DNA of 64,000 nucleotides from UBA5072 sp963822145 (lineage in GTDB: Bacteria > Bacteroidota > Bacteroidia > Bacteroidales > UBA10428): contig CAWGGG010000004.1 in NCBI GenBank assembly GCA_963822145.1, positions 930,001 through 994,000 on the forward strand, read 5' to 3'. The position numbers were made by a program, and so were the translations under genes. The notes beneath the pieces were generated by a model. That model worked only from the letters and a program-made list of their open reading frames with translations, did not search any database and was not told the DNA's origin. Position 1 is the stretch's first letter. The number at the start of each line of letters is the position of its first letter. Positions 25,201 to 34,201 of this stretch are shown here, piece by piece.

Positions 25201-26427
25201 CTTAAGAGCCTTTATTCGCTGCAAAAGCGTAGGATGAGAAAAATGAAAAAATACATAGGCTGGATGCGGTGTAAGGTTGCTCAGGTTTTTGGATGAAAGC
25301 TTTTTCAGGGCATCAATCAAGGCAACGGCTTCATAGTTTTCCTTTACAAAGCGGTCGGCTGCATATTCATTCCTTCGGGAGATGTGGTTCATCAGCAATC
25401 CTGTGATCAGGGAGACTGGACTGTATAAGATACCGAAGGCGATCAGTCCCAGGTGAAAACTTGCCCCATGGCCACCCAGGGCTGCAGATAAAGCAGGATT
25501 GGCCACAAGCAGTGAAAATATAAAAAGTGTTATGCCCGTTTGTGCAATACCGGTAAGGATTCCCAGGAGGGTATGCTTTTTTTTGTAATGACCGATTTCA
25601 TGGGCCAGCACGGCTACAATTTCACGGGGGGAAAGTTCCTGTATCAGGGTATCGTATAAAACGATCCGTTTTTTAGGTCCCAACCCGGTAAAATATGCAT
25701 TGGCCTTGGTGGATCTTTTCGAGCCATCAATCACATAAATGTTGTTTAGCCGGAAACCTGCCTTTTCACTGAAAGTACTGATGGCATCACGCAACGCTCC
25801 TTCCTCCAGGGGAGTTTGCTTATTGAATAAAGGTACAATGATGGAGGAGTAAAACATGGCCATGAAGATGGTAAAAAAAGCTGCCAGCATCCAGGCATAC
25901 AGCCAGAACAAGGAGGTGGTCAGCTGGTAAAACCAAACTACCAGTGCCAGCAGTCCTCCTCCGATCAAAGCACCCAGGAGCCATCCTTTCAGTTTATCGA
26001 GGATGTAAGTTTTAGGCGTGGTTTTATTAAAACCAAACTTTTCTTCAATCACGAAAATGTCATACAGGCTGAAAGGTGTGGTGATAATATCTGATACAAG
26101 GGCCAGGATGCCAAAGAACACCAGCACCAGGAGGATGGCATTCTGTGTAATATCCCTCGCCCACCCGTCAACCAGACTAAAGCCTCCCAGGAAGAGCATC
26201 AGCATAATCAGTACAAAGCTGAAAGAACTGGTAATCATGGAAAACCTGTCGTTCACCCTTTTATACTCCTGCTGTTTTTTATATTGTTCCGCATCATAAA
26301 CATCCCGGAGTTCTTCAGGAAGTTCGGAACTCCATTTTCTGGTGTTGAGGTAATCAAGATAACGTTCCAGCAAAAAATCAGCTGCAACGATCGTCACAAT
26401 AATCAGAAATATTGTATTATAAATCAT
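25195..26427 (-). CDS. M48-family (Ste24/CAAX-type) membrane metallopeptidase
   Basis: A 410-residue integral membrane zinc protease. The zinc motif is HEIGH (VLAHEIGHYKKKH), with the third ligand Glu supplied by RRNEYAADRF further on. An N-terminal helix and several more hydrophobic segments surround the catalytic domain, and the N-terminal half matches the peptidase M48 N domain of Ste24-like enzymes (DIFVIEEKFGFNKTTPKTY). In bacteria such enzymes degrade misfolded membrane proteins; CAAX processing itself is not expected. Complete. The final codons and stop fall inside a heptamer repeat (25129-25200), so the C-terminus may have been trimmed or extended by repeat insertion. Confidence 0.93.
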   Translation of the reverse strand: MIYNTIFLIIVTIVAADFLLERYLDYLNTRKWSSELPEELRDVYDAEQYKKQQEYKRVNDRFSMITSSFSFVLIMLMLFLGGFSLVDGWARDITQNAILLVLVFFGILALVSDIITTPFSLYDIFVIEEKFGFNKTTPKTYILDKLKGWLLGALIGGGLLALVVWFYQLTTSLFWLYAWMLAAFFTIFMAMFYSSIIVPLFNKQTPLEEGALRDAISTFSEKAGFRLNNIYVIDGSKRSTKANAYFTGLGPKKRIVLYDTLIQELSPREIVAVLAHEIGHYKKKHTLLGILTGIAQTGITLFIFSLLVANPALSAALGGHGASFHLGLIAFGILYSPVSLITGLLMNHISRRNEYAADRFVKENYEAVALIDALKKLSSKNLSNLTPHPAYVFFHFSHPTLLQRIKALKK

Positions 26428-26472
26428 AAATAATGCTTTAAATCCTAGTCAATCCATATGGGCAACCGGTCT

Positions 26473-27531
26473 TCATTCAGGCATCATTTGCATATCCAGC
26501 AGATGCTTCGTTTCAAGCCGCTGCTCCAGTATTTTCCGGTATTCCGCCGTTTGATGCCTGGTGAGGAGACTATCGGCATAATCAAGCCAAAGCAAGGCTT
26601 GATTGAGGTCGTCTTCCTGTTCCCATGCCAATGCCATATTGAAGGATGCTTTGTTAGCAATCCTCTTGTTCCTGTTTGAAGAAAGAGTCTCCCAGATCTT
26701 GCCTGCCTCCGCCCAACGGTTTTGCTTCGCCAGCCAGGCTGCCTTCCCAAGATCGATATCCGATCCCGTGTAAAGGATTCTGCGGACTTCATCATTCCAG
26801 ACTGGTGCCAGACGCCTACCCAGTTTCTCACCTGTATAAAAACAGGCATTGTAAAGCATATCGCGCATCGAATCGGCTGAAAACAAATCCTCACAACTGT
26901 TGAGGCTAAAAAGTGAAACCGTATCAGAACAGGAAAGCTGTGCTGATTTCTTTTCGAGCATGGGTTCAAAAAAGGCCAGCTTGAATTTGCTGATCATCGT
27001 CAACATCAGTGTGCATGAATTATTCCCGTATTGTTCCTGGTAATAAGCCGGGTCCGAAAGAGAATAGGTAAAACCCGATTCTTCCACGTAATTCACTGAA
27101 TCATAAGCAACTGCCTTAAGAATTAACAATACAGCATCGGTGGTATCATACCGGCAGATTTTTTTCAGCACATCCCAGCCGATGATGCCCTGGTATAACG
27201 AATCTACAAATGAGGAATCTGCGACAGTGACTTTATGAAACCGCGGGGAAGCAGCCATCACTTCATACAGGCCATAAATATATCCCATCCGGGTAACATT
27301 ATAGTCATATGCCTGATTGATGCTGATATAGCGAATGCTGTCGAATACCCCCGGCGGAGCAGGAATACCGGTCACAGGATAAATGGAAACACTTTTTATA
27401 TGTCCAGGAAGATTCAATTCTGCAGGCTGAAGCAAGCTGATCATGACAACGCTGGTGTAACAGGAATTCATTATGATCAACACGGAGCCCAGGTACAATA
27501 TGAAAAGAATCTTCCTCCCCATATGATTCAT
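26473..27531 (-). CDS. DUF6340-like lipoprotein with helical C-terminus
   Basis: A 352-residue predicted lipoprotein. I start at 27531 because this ATG overlaps the fabG stop as TGATG, a classic translational coupling; the lipobox is MNSC in LIIMNSCYTS. The start region fits the DUF6340 group (LQPAELNLPGHIKSVSIYP). The C-terminal 100 residues contain TPR-like helices (AKQNRWAEAGKIWETLSS, FNMALAWEQEDDLNQALLWLDYADS). Function is unknown. Its coupling to fabG suggests production in proportion to lipid synthesis, but that is inference. Confidence 0.72.
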   Translation of the reverse strand: MNHMGRKILFILYLGSVLIIMNSCYTSVVMISLLQPAELNLPGHIKSVSIYPVTGIPAPPGVFDSIRYISINQAYDYNVTRMGYIYGLYEVMAASPRFHKVTVADSSFVDSLYQGIIGWDVLKKICRYDTTDAVLLILKAVAYDSVNYVEESGFTYSLSDPAYYQEQYGNNSCTLMLTMISKFKLAFFEPMLEKKSAQLSCSDTVSLFSLNSCEDLFSADSMRDMLYNACFYTGEKLGRRLAPVWNDEVRRILYTGSDIDLGKAAWLAKQNRWAEAGKIWETLSSNRNKRIANKASFNMALAWEQEDDLNQALLWLDYADSLLTRHQTAEYRKILEQRLETKHLLDMQMMPE

Positions 27532-28277
27532 CAGGTACGCATTCCACCGCAAACGCCAATCACCTGTCCTGTAACATAGGAAGACAAATCAGAGGCCAGG
27601 AAGAGAGCCACCTTGGCAACTTCTTCCGGTGTTCCTCCGCGCTTGAGGGGTATCTTTTCCTCCCAGAGTTTCTTAACATCTCCGGGAAGCTTGTTGGTCA
27701 TTTCCGTAATGATAAAACCCGGCGCAATGGCATTGCAGCGAACATTCCGTGAACCAAGTTCCTGTGCAATGGATTTGGTAAAACCGATCATGCCGGCCTT
27801 GGAGGCTGCATAATTAGCCTGTCCTGCATTACCGCCGACACCAACCACCGAGCTCATGTTGATGATGGAACCGGCTTGTTTCTTGATCATAATGCGTTGT
27901 ATCGCCTTGGTGAAATTGAAAACCGACTTCAGGTTTACACTGATCACCGTATCCCATTGCTGTTCAGTCATCCTGAGCAGCAAAGTATCCATGGTGATGC
28001 CGGCATTGTTGACAAGAATGTCCACCGTTCCGAAATCTGTGACAATCTGTTCAACTACATTCTCGGTATCTGCAAAATTGCTCGCGTCGGAAGCATAAAC
28101 GTTGCATTTTACACCCATGTCCTGGATCAGTTTTTCCGTTTCCAGTGCATTATCATCCTTCCTGAGATCGGTAATGGCAATATGGGCACCCTCAGCTGCA
28201 AATGCTAGGGCAATAGCACGTCCAATCCCCCTGGCACCGCCAGTTACAACAGCAGTTTTTCCTTCGAGTAATTTCAT
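27531..28277 (-). CDS. fabG: 3-oxoacyl-[acyl-carrier-protein] reductase
   Basis: A 248-residue short-chain dehydrogenase. The NADPH motif TGGARGIG is at residues 12-19, NNAG follows, and the Ser-Tyr-Lys triad is seen in NMSSVVG and YAASKAG. The C-terminal VTGQVIGVCGGM is typical of FabG (usually VxGGM; Cys replaces Asp). It reduces 3-ketoacyl-ACP in fatty acid synthesis. Other SDR activities cannot be excluded, but the close match along the length favours FabG. It stands upstream of, and is coupled to, a lipoprotein gene. A set of competing hairpins lies upstream at 28342-28399. Confidence 0.9.
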   Translation of the reverse strand: MKLLEGKTAVVTGGARGIGRAIALAFAAEGAHIAITDLRKDDNALETEKLIQDMGVKCNVYASDASNFADTENVVEQIVTDFGTVDILVNNAGITMDTLLLRMTEQQWDTVISVNLKSVFNFTKAIQRIMIKKQAGSIINMSSVVGVGGNAGQANYAASKAGMIGFTKSIAQELGSRNVRCNAIAPGFIITEMTNKLPGDVKKLWEEKIPLKRGGTPEEVAKVALFLASDLSSYVTGQVIGVCGGMRT

Positions 28278-28341
28278 TCGTATAAAATATTAAATTGATT
28301 TATATTCAGTTACTTACATTCATGTTTTCAGTACATTTCGG

Positions 28342-28399
28342 ATGAAACACCCCTATTTTGTCAATGGGTGTTTGCACAAGCACTGCATGGGTGTTTCAT
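28342..28399 (-). promoter_or_regulatory. Inverted repeats able to form alternative hairpins upstream of fabG
   Basis: ATGAAACACCC at 28342-28352 is perfectly complementary to GGGTGTTTCAT at 28389-28399 (11 bp). A second GGGTGTTT at 28366-28373 offers a competing 8-bp partner. Only one pairing can form at a time. It lies between the outer-membrane protein gene and fabG, both read on the minus strand. A terminator, an attenuator or a protein-binding site are possible. Confidence 0.45.
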
Positions 28400-28446
28400 G
28401 TTAAAATAAATTGGATTATTAATAATTTTTACAAAGGTATATGTTT

Positions 28447-29703
28447 TTATAAGTTAATGCTGACCATAACACCAATTACATTGGTTTTTATCTTATTGTC
28501 CATAGGCACACTATAAACGTCTTCAGCATAAATCAGCAGTTGATTTCCATGCATATATCCCGCTTCCAGGGAAATTTTCCTGGCATACCCAACGGGAATT
28601 TCGACACCGATTCCCCCATGGATGCCAAAGTCATTTTTAAGATGAAAATCTGAAAACCAGTCGGTATAAATTTCTGATCCGAATTGCCTTTCAGCATACC
28701 TTTTATAATCACTTCTGAGCAGAAACGATCCATAAATCCCTGCTTTTATGAAAGGCCGTATCCGGTTCTTTCCCAAGGTCATTTTAATGGAAAGAGGTAT
28801 CTGCAGAGCGGAGTATTCAAAAAAAAGCTCGTCACGGCATTCACTTAAGGTGGTGTATTCTGCATAACCATAATAACGTTGTGAAATATAAAGGCAGGAT
28901 AAATCCACCGAAAACAGATCAGACCTTTTCGAAAGGGCGTAATTGATATAAAAACCCACAGCAGGGCGATAATCCTCATCATAACTTGCCTCATTGAAGT
29001 ACCTTGTCAGTGAGTTCCCGATAACATTTGCTTTCACAAACTGGAATCCTCCTGTGAGGCCGAAGTGCCAACTGGAATGCCCGGGTAAAAATGAATAGTC
29101 CTTAAACCGGTTGAGACCCTGTGTATGATTAAAAACCTGAACCGGCTGAGCCGGCTGACATAATGATTGCCTGATCAACCTGATAATGGAAGCAGCATTG
29201 TAACTGACGGAATCATCTGTTTTGCCATTGCAACCCGATTGGCTCATCAGCCAGGTCAGCAACTCCCGGAAACCATGAAAAACTTCACCATGCTGAAGTC
29301 TGTTGTTTCCTTTGTTGAGTTTTATAAATCCCGTTTTGGGGTGTTCGATGTAAAGTTGCCCGCCGGGCTTACCAGGACCTGTATAAAGGCTTAACGGTCC
29401 TTTGATCCGACATTCGTAAAAAAGATCCTTTCCGTTATATTTTTTCGATTCATAGCACCGTCCGTTCCTGAACCCGAATGCCCGCAATTCCGAGGGATTG
29501 TAGGTAGCCTCCCGGAGAATCTCAAATCTTTTAAATCTGCATTTATTTTTAAATTTACCGTCCGTACCATAAAACACCAGTCCGGTTAAGGTGTCACCAT
29601 TATTTTTAATAACATATCCGGACCGAAACCCGGTCTGGCCTGCAGCAAAAAGGCATGTAAGCATAAGTACCAACAGCAGAACCAAGGTTTTATTGACGTG
29701 CAT
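28447..29703 (-). CDS. Putative outer-membrane beta-barrel protein
   Basis: The start at 29703 gives the signal peptide MHVNKTLVLLLVLMLTCLFAAGQ and a 418-residue protein. The N-terminal ~150 residues (GFRSGYVIKNNGDTLTGLV, YNPSELRAFGF) form a soluble beta-rich module seen in many Bacteroidota envelope proteins. From about residue 200 alternating strands (WHFGLTGGFQFVKANV, AVGFYINYALSKRSDLFSVDLSC, GIHGGIGVEIPVGYARKISLEAGYMHG) and the terminal VIGVMVSINL indicate a small outer-membrane barrel like OmpA or PorT-type proteins. No TonB box or ligand can be named. It is separated from fabG by 169 bases that hold inverted repeats. Confidence 0.72.
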   Translation of the reverse strand: MHVNKTLVLLLVLMLTCLFAAGQTGFRSGYVIKNNGDTLTGLVFYGTDGKFKNKCRFKRFEILREATYNPSELRAFGFRNGRCYESKKYNGKDLFYECRIKGPLSLYTGPGKPGGQLYIEHPKTGFIKLNKGNNRLQHGEVFHGFRELLTWLMSQSGCNGKTDDSVSYNAASIIRLIRQSLCQPAQPVQVFNHTQGLNRFKDYSFLPGHSSWHFGLTGGFQFVKANVIGNSLTRYFNEASYDEDYRPAVGFYINYALSKRSDLFSVDLSCLYISQRYYGYAEYTTLSECRDELFFEYSALQIPLSIKMTLGKNRIRPFIKAGIYGSFLLRSDYKRYAERQFGSEIYTDWFSDFHLKNDFGIHGGIGVEIPVGYARKISLEAGYMHGNQLLIYAEDVYSVPMDNKIKTNVIGVMVSINL

Positions 29704-29862
29704 GCAACTGATCCTTATCATAAAATACAATATACCTAAATCCGGAGATCAGATCCTGTAATATCTTTAAATTTCATATTTTTTTTTAAATTGACATCTA
29801 TCGAACCAAATTATTCCGGTATTTGTTTTTTTTCTACATTTAGAAGTTAAACCTTACCAGGC

Positions 29863-30303
29863 GTGAAGTACCCAAAAACATGTATGCTGCCTGCATTAGT
29901 GTTTCTGATATTGCTTTTGTCGGCATGCCAGCCTGAAAACGATATTGAACGGAATTATCCCATTGTAAAAACCCTTGAAGTGGATAATATTACCAGCGAT
30001 GGTGCCCGTTTCAACGGTCAGGTTATCTACGGCACGCTTGATAGCATAACAGAATACGGTTTTGTTTGGGGAAATTCAGTTGTTTTAAATATCCAGGATT
30101 CTGACAAAGTATCCCTGGAAGGGTATCCAGCAGCAAGTGATTTTTCCTGTGATATCATACAGCGGCTGGAAAAAATGCAGAAATACTTTGTCCGGTCCTA
30201 TATTCGATCCGGAGGACTTATTATATATGGCAACCTGGTGACCTTTGTTACTTCAGACGACAGCATTATTACTGGTAAAAAGCTTTATCATGTTAGGCCT
30301 TAG
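29863..30303 (+). CDS. Small lipoprotein with fibronectin-III-like fold
   Basis: A 146-residue lipoprotein with signal LPALVFLILLLSAC (lipobox LSAC). The mature part has the pattern of the short beta-sandwich repeats common in Bacteroidota surface lipoproteins (ITSDGARFNGQVIYGTLDSITEYGFVWG, YFVRSYIRSGGLIIYGNLVTF). Translation starts at a GTG at 29863; an ATG at 29884 would still leave a lipoprotein signal. Its end overlaps the start of the DUF3857 gene by 14 bases, implying one operon with the two transglutaminase-like genes. Function unknown. Confidence 0.68.
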   Translation: MKYPKTCMLPALVFLILLLSACQPENDIERNYPIVKTLEVDNITSDGARFNGQVIYGTLDSITEYGFVWGNSVVLNIQDSDKVSLEGYPAASDFSCDIIQRLEKMQKYFVRSYIRSGGLIIYGNLVTFVTSDDSIITGKKLYHVRP

Positions 30304-32260
30304 CCGACTCCGACTAAGGAGCTGTATGCTTTTGCTGATTGTTTTTCTGGTTCCCTGCCGCACACAATCTCAAAGTTTACCCATTTCGATCGGCAAGGTG
30401 TCCCTGGAAGAACTGAACACGAGCCCATATCCCTTTGAAAAAGGGGCTGAGGCCACAGTACTCTTTGATCTGGCGACAGCAAAGATGATTTATGAAAATG
30501 GGTTCAAAATCGAATATACGCGGCATGTAAGAATAAAAATCTTCAAATCCTCCGGTTACTACCTGGCAAATGTTCAGATACCCTACGGCAGTCTCGATAA
30601 ATTATTGAATCTTAAAGCCTTCACTTACAATTTAGCAGACGATACCCCGGAAAAGATTGTTGTTGGTAAAAAGCAGTTCTTTGAAGAGAAGATCGATCCC
30701 TACCACCGTGTGATCCGGTTTACGTTTCCGAATATACGAGAAGGCTCTGTTATTGAGTACAGTTATACAATCATTCAGAATGAGATTTGGACCTATCACA
30801 GTATGCGTTTCCAGCGCAGCCTTCCTGTTCGGTATGTGGAATACCAGATCGGTTACCCGGAATTTTTCAAATATATTTTTTACTACAGTCAGGATGATAT
30901 GATCCGGTTTGAGCAGCATGCCCAGAATGGTTACTATAATGGTATCCCGGTTTATTTCAACATCTGCAAGTGGTCGGGCAATAACCTCCCCTCCTTCGAA
31001 CGGGAACCCATGATGCCTGAGAATGAAGAATATATGTTGGGCGTAGATTTCGCGCTTATTTCGATTGCTTATCCGGGTGGACCTACTTATGTTGAATCAC
31101 CAAGTTATAAATCACTGACTGAAGAGTTGCTGGATTTCAATGCTCTCGGAAATCAGCTTGACAATACCTTATTGTTTGCCGGCCAGGTAAAAAAAATAAT
31201 CGATCAGGCCGACCTTCCCCTGAAGAAGATGGAGGCTGTTTACCGTTACGTACAGGATCATATGAAATGGAACGGTTATGATCAGGTATGGCCTTCCAGG
31301 TCATTGGTGAAAGCCCGGCAAGAAGGGACCGGCACGAATGCCGAAATCAACCTGATCCTGGTGAATATGCTCCGGACAGCGGGTATTACTGCTGATCCTG
31401 TTGTGCTGAGCACACGTGATGGCGGACCTATTGATACCCGAATGGCCATAGCCGGCAGTCTAAACTATTTAATCTGCTGTGCCAGTATTGATGGCATTGA
31501 TTATCTGCTGGATGCTACCGATAAATTCCGACCCGCAGGAATATTGCCCTTCAAATGCCTTAATGACCAGGGATGGGTTTTAAGCAAGACACGCGGACGC
31601 TGGATTAAGCTGCTGAACCGGGAAATGTATGAAACAAATGAAACTTATGACCTGGTGCTGAATGAAAAGAAAGAGCTTACCGGTCACGCTGTGGTTACCT
31701 TTTCGGGATATGATGCCATAAATATGCGGCGACTCATCCATGAAGAAGGTGAATCTGGTTTTCTGCTGAAAAATGCAGAACTGGCAGGCAATACGGTCGT
31801 ATCAAACCTGAAGATCAGGAATCTGGACAGCCTGAACCTGCCGCTGGAGGTAACATTTGATATTACTTTCAGCCATGTGTTCAAAGAGGCGAATCAAATT
31901 CTGTTTTTCAGTCCCATGATCAGCGTTTTTGGAGATTATGTGAATACATGGGTCAAGGATGAGCGACTGTATCCCGTTGATCTCGCCTGTCCCAGTTCGG
32001 AATATCTGTATTACAGGATCCTGCTTCCGGAAGGGTACCGGTTTGAAGAAGTACCTGAAAGCATCAGAATCAGAATGCCTGAGAATGAAGCCAGCTTTTC
32101 ATTTGAAGGTGAATCCAACAGGAATTACCTGATTGTTACATGTGATTTGAAGGTGAAAAAAGTCTTTTTTACAGCGAATGAATATCCGTTGTTCCGGGAG
32201 TTTTATACCCGTCTCAATAAGAAGTGCAACGAAATGGTCATCATAAAAAAAGAACCATAA
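30290..32260 (+). CDS. DUF3857/transglutaminase-like protein, catalytic residues lost
   Basis: A 656-residue exported protein. The start at ATG 30290 gives signal peptide LRSCMLLLIVFLVPCRTQSQ. A DUF3857 domain follows (residues about 50-250), then a transglutaminase-like core (about 310-430) and a beta-rich C-terminal part. The core reads GTGTNAEINL, with Thr349 where the catalytic Cys belongs, and LNYLICC, with Tyr where the catalytic His is expected; only the Asp of LLDATD remains. It should therefore be a non-enzymatic binding protein. Its neighbour 15 bases downstream is the intact paralogue. Confidence 0.82.
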   Translation: MLGLSRLRLRSCMLLLIVFLVPCRTQSQSLPISIGKVSLEELNTSPYPFEKGAEATVLFDLATAKMIYENGFKIEYTRHVRIKIFKSSGYYLANVQIPYGSLDKLLNLKAFTYNLADDTPEKIVVGKKQFFEEKIDPYHRVIRFTFPNIREGSVIEYSYTIIQNEIWTYHSMRFQRSLPVRYVEYQIGYPEFFKYIFYYSQDDMIRFEQHAQNGYYNGIPVYFNICKWSGNNLPSFEREPMMPENEEYMLGVDFALISIAYPGGPTYVESPSYKSLTEELLDFNALGNQLDNTLLFAGQVKKIIDQADLPLKKMEAVYRYVQDHMKWNGYDQVWPSRSLVKARQEGTGTNAEINLILVNMLRTAGITADPVVLSTRDGGPIDTRMAIAGSLNYLICCASIDGIDYLLDATDKFRPAGILPFKCLNDQGWVLSKTRGRWIKLLNREMYETNETYDLVLNEKKELTGHAVVTFSGYDAINMRRLIHEEGESGFLLKNAELAGNTVVSNLKIRNLDSLNLPLEVTFDITFSHVFKEANQILFFSPMISVFGDYVNTWVKDERLYPVDLACPSSEYLYYRILLPEGYRFEEVPESIRIRMPENEASFSFEGESNRNYLIVTCDLKVKKVFFTANEYPLFREFYTRLNKKCNEMVIIKKEP

Positions 32261-32275
32261 CCGGATGAAGCTGAT

Positions 32276-34177
32276 ATGAAACCATTCCTGATCCTCATCC
32301 TTGTTTTTCAGGGATTGACCCTGGTTACGAAAAGCCAATCCAGGTATCCCTGCGATTCAATCCCGATAGATTTAAGAGTGGGGGCAAAAGCTGTCATACG
32401 GTCGTGCCAGCGCCGGATAAACATCCTCAATGAAAAACAAGGTCGGCTCGAAACCAAAATGGTGATCACCCTGCTGAATGACAAGGCTGCGGATTTACTC
32501 CTGGTGGGACTGCCTTATGACGACCTCCGTCGTATTGCTTCAATCAGGGCTTCGGCTTTTGATGAAGACGGGAAGCTGATCTGGAGCTTAAGGAAGTATA
32601 ACATCGTAGATATGCGCAATTTCGATGGTCCCGAAAAACTGGGTGATGCCAGAAAAAAGGTTTTTGAGGTACCTTCCTTCAATTACCCCTTTACCATAGA
32701 GTATTCCTATACCATGATAGTGAAAGATCTGTTTCTTAGTCCGGCTGTATATTTGCAGCCCGATCCCGGGATCTCCATAGAGGAATCCGGACTTCAATTT
32801 GTTATTCCTGATGGTATGGGTTTTCATTATAAGATGGTGAACTTTAACACACCCACAGATAGCGTGTATATCAAGGGCAAGCTTTATCTTTCCTGGAAAA
32901 TAGAAAATATGCCGGCAGGCCGGCAAAGGAAGTATTCCTCCCCGCTGGTAAAGAAACTTCCTGTTGTTTTCGCTACCCCCACCGACTTCAACCTGAAAGG
33001 ATACCCGGGCAGTTTTAAAAGCTGGCACGAATACGGAAGCTGGATGGGAAGGATAATTGCAGGAAGGGATGTTTTGGACAGCACTTATGCAGAAAAGGTC
33101 AAAGCGATGGTCAGGAGTATCCCGGAGCGAAGGGAAAAGATCAAAGTGCTGTATGAATACCTTCAAAAAAGTACGCACTATTTCTACGTCGGTTTTGGCA
33201 TTGGGGGCAACCAGCCCATCCCTGCCGATGATGTGGCCAGAAACGGCTATGGTGATTGCAAGGCCCTTTCGAATTATATGAAAGCCTTACTGAAGGCAAC
33301 CGGCATTGAATCTTATTATACACTCGTCAGATCGGGTGACGGAAAATCGCTCCAGGCCGACATTCCCTGCAATCAGTTTGACCATGTTATCCTGTGTGTT
33401 CCGGATGGCAATGATACCATTTGGCTAGAATGCACCGATCCCAAAGCGCCGTTTAATTATCTAGGGGGGTTTACATGCGACAGGGAGGTGCTGGCCATCA
33501 CGCCGGAGGGTGGAAAGATTCTCAGGACGCCTTCTTATGGTAGAGATGTTAACATGGCTGTTACCCGCGCTGATATTATTCTGAGTGCTTCGGGAGATGC
33601 TGACATCCGTTTGATACTTGAAAAAAGTGGTCTGCTTTTTAACGAAATCTACAAGCTTTCGGAAAGCAAGCCTGATGAAAGACAGCTATGGCTGTCGGAC
33701 CAGATTGGTTTCTCTGCTTTTGATTTAAGCGCTGAGGAATACGAATTCAACCTGAAGGATCAAATACCCCACGCACGTGCCAGCTTTGAGATACAACTCA
33801 GGGATTATGCAGCAACCAGCAGTTCCAGACTCTTTGTATCCCCTTCCTTTCTTTCGGGTTTGTCTTATATAACGAACGAGCCATTTGATATTGAACTCGA
33901 CAAGTCCTACCAGCAACTCGATTCAGTGAAAATAGAAATACCGGCGGATTATCAGATAGAATTTCTGCCCGAACGCAGGCAAATCAATACCCGTTTTGGC
34001 AGCTACAGCAGTCAGATCCTGGAAGATAACGGGTATATTTATTTCACCCGAAGGATCACTTTTAACAAAGCCAGATACCCGGAGGAAACGTTTCCGGAGT
34101 TTTACCGATACATTACAGAAATGGCTTCGGCTGATAAAGAGGTTGTGGTACTGAAATCGCGTCAGCAGTTTCCGTAG
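32276..34177 (+). CDS. DUF3857/transglutaminase-like protein, catalytic triad intact
   Basis: A 633-residue exported paralogue of the previous gene, with a short signal peptide (LILVFQGLTLVTKSQS). DUF3857 occupies about 40-220. The transglutaminase core shows all three catalytic residues: Cys328 in GYGDCKALS, His370 in FDHVILC, Asp388 in LECTDP. In bacteria this fold cleaves or crosslinks peptides, often in the envelope; the substrate is not known. It follows the inactive paralogue by 15 bases, so the two are probably made together, as an enzyme with a partner or a substrate-binding subunit. Confidence 0.85.
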   Translation: MKPFLILILVFQGLTLVTKSQSRYPCDSIPIDLRVGAKAVIRSCQRRINILNEKQGRLETKMVITLLNDKAADLLLVGLPYDDLRRIASIRASAFDEDGKLIWSLRKYNIVDMRNFDGPEKLGDARKKVFEVPSFNYPFTIEYSYTMIVKDLFLSPAVYLQPDPGISIEESGLQFVIPDGMGFHYKMVNFNTPTDSVYIKGKLYLSWKIENMPAGRQRKYSSPLVKKLPVVFATPTDFNLKGYPGSFKSWHEYGSWMGRIIAGRDVLDSTYAEKVKAMVRSIPERREKIKVLYEYLQKSTHYFYVGFGIGGNQPIPADDVARNGYGDCKALSNYMKALLKATGIESYYTLVRSGDGKSLQADIPCNQFDHVILCVPDGNDTIWLECTDPKAPFNYLGGFTCDREVLAITPEGGKILRTPSYGRDVNMAVTRADIILSASGDADIRLILEKSGLLFNEIYKLSESKPDERQLWLSDQIGFSAFDLSAEEYEFNLKDQIPHARASFEIQLRDYAATSSSRLFVSPSFLSGLSYITNEPFDIELDKSYQQLDSVKIEIPADYQIEFLPERRQINTRFGSYSSQILEDNGYIYFTRRITFNKARYPEETFPEFYRYITEMASADKEVVVLKSRQQFP

Positions 34178-34201
34178 AATCTTATTGTTCCGGCTGTTAC
34201 A

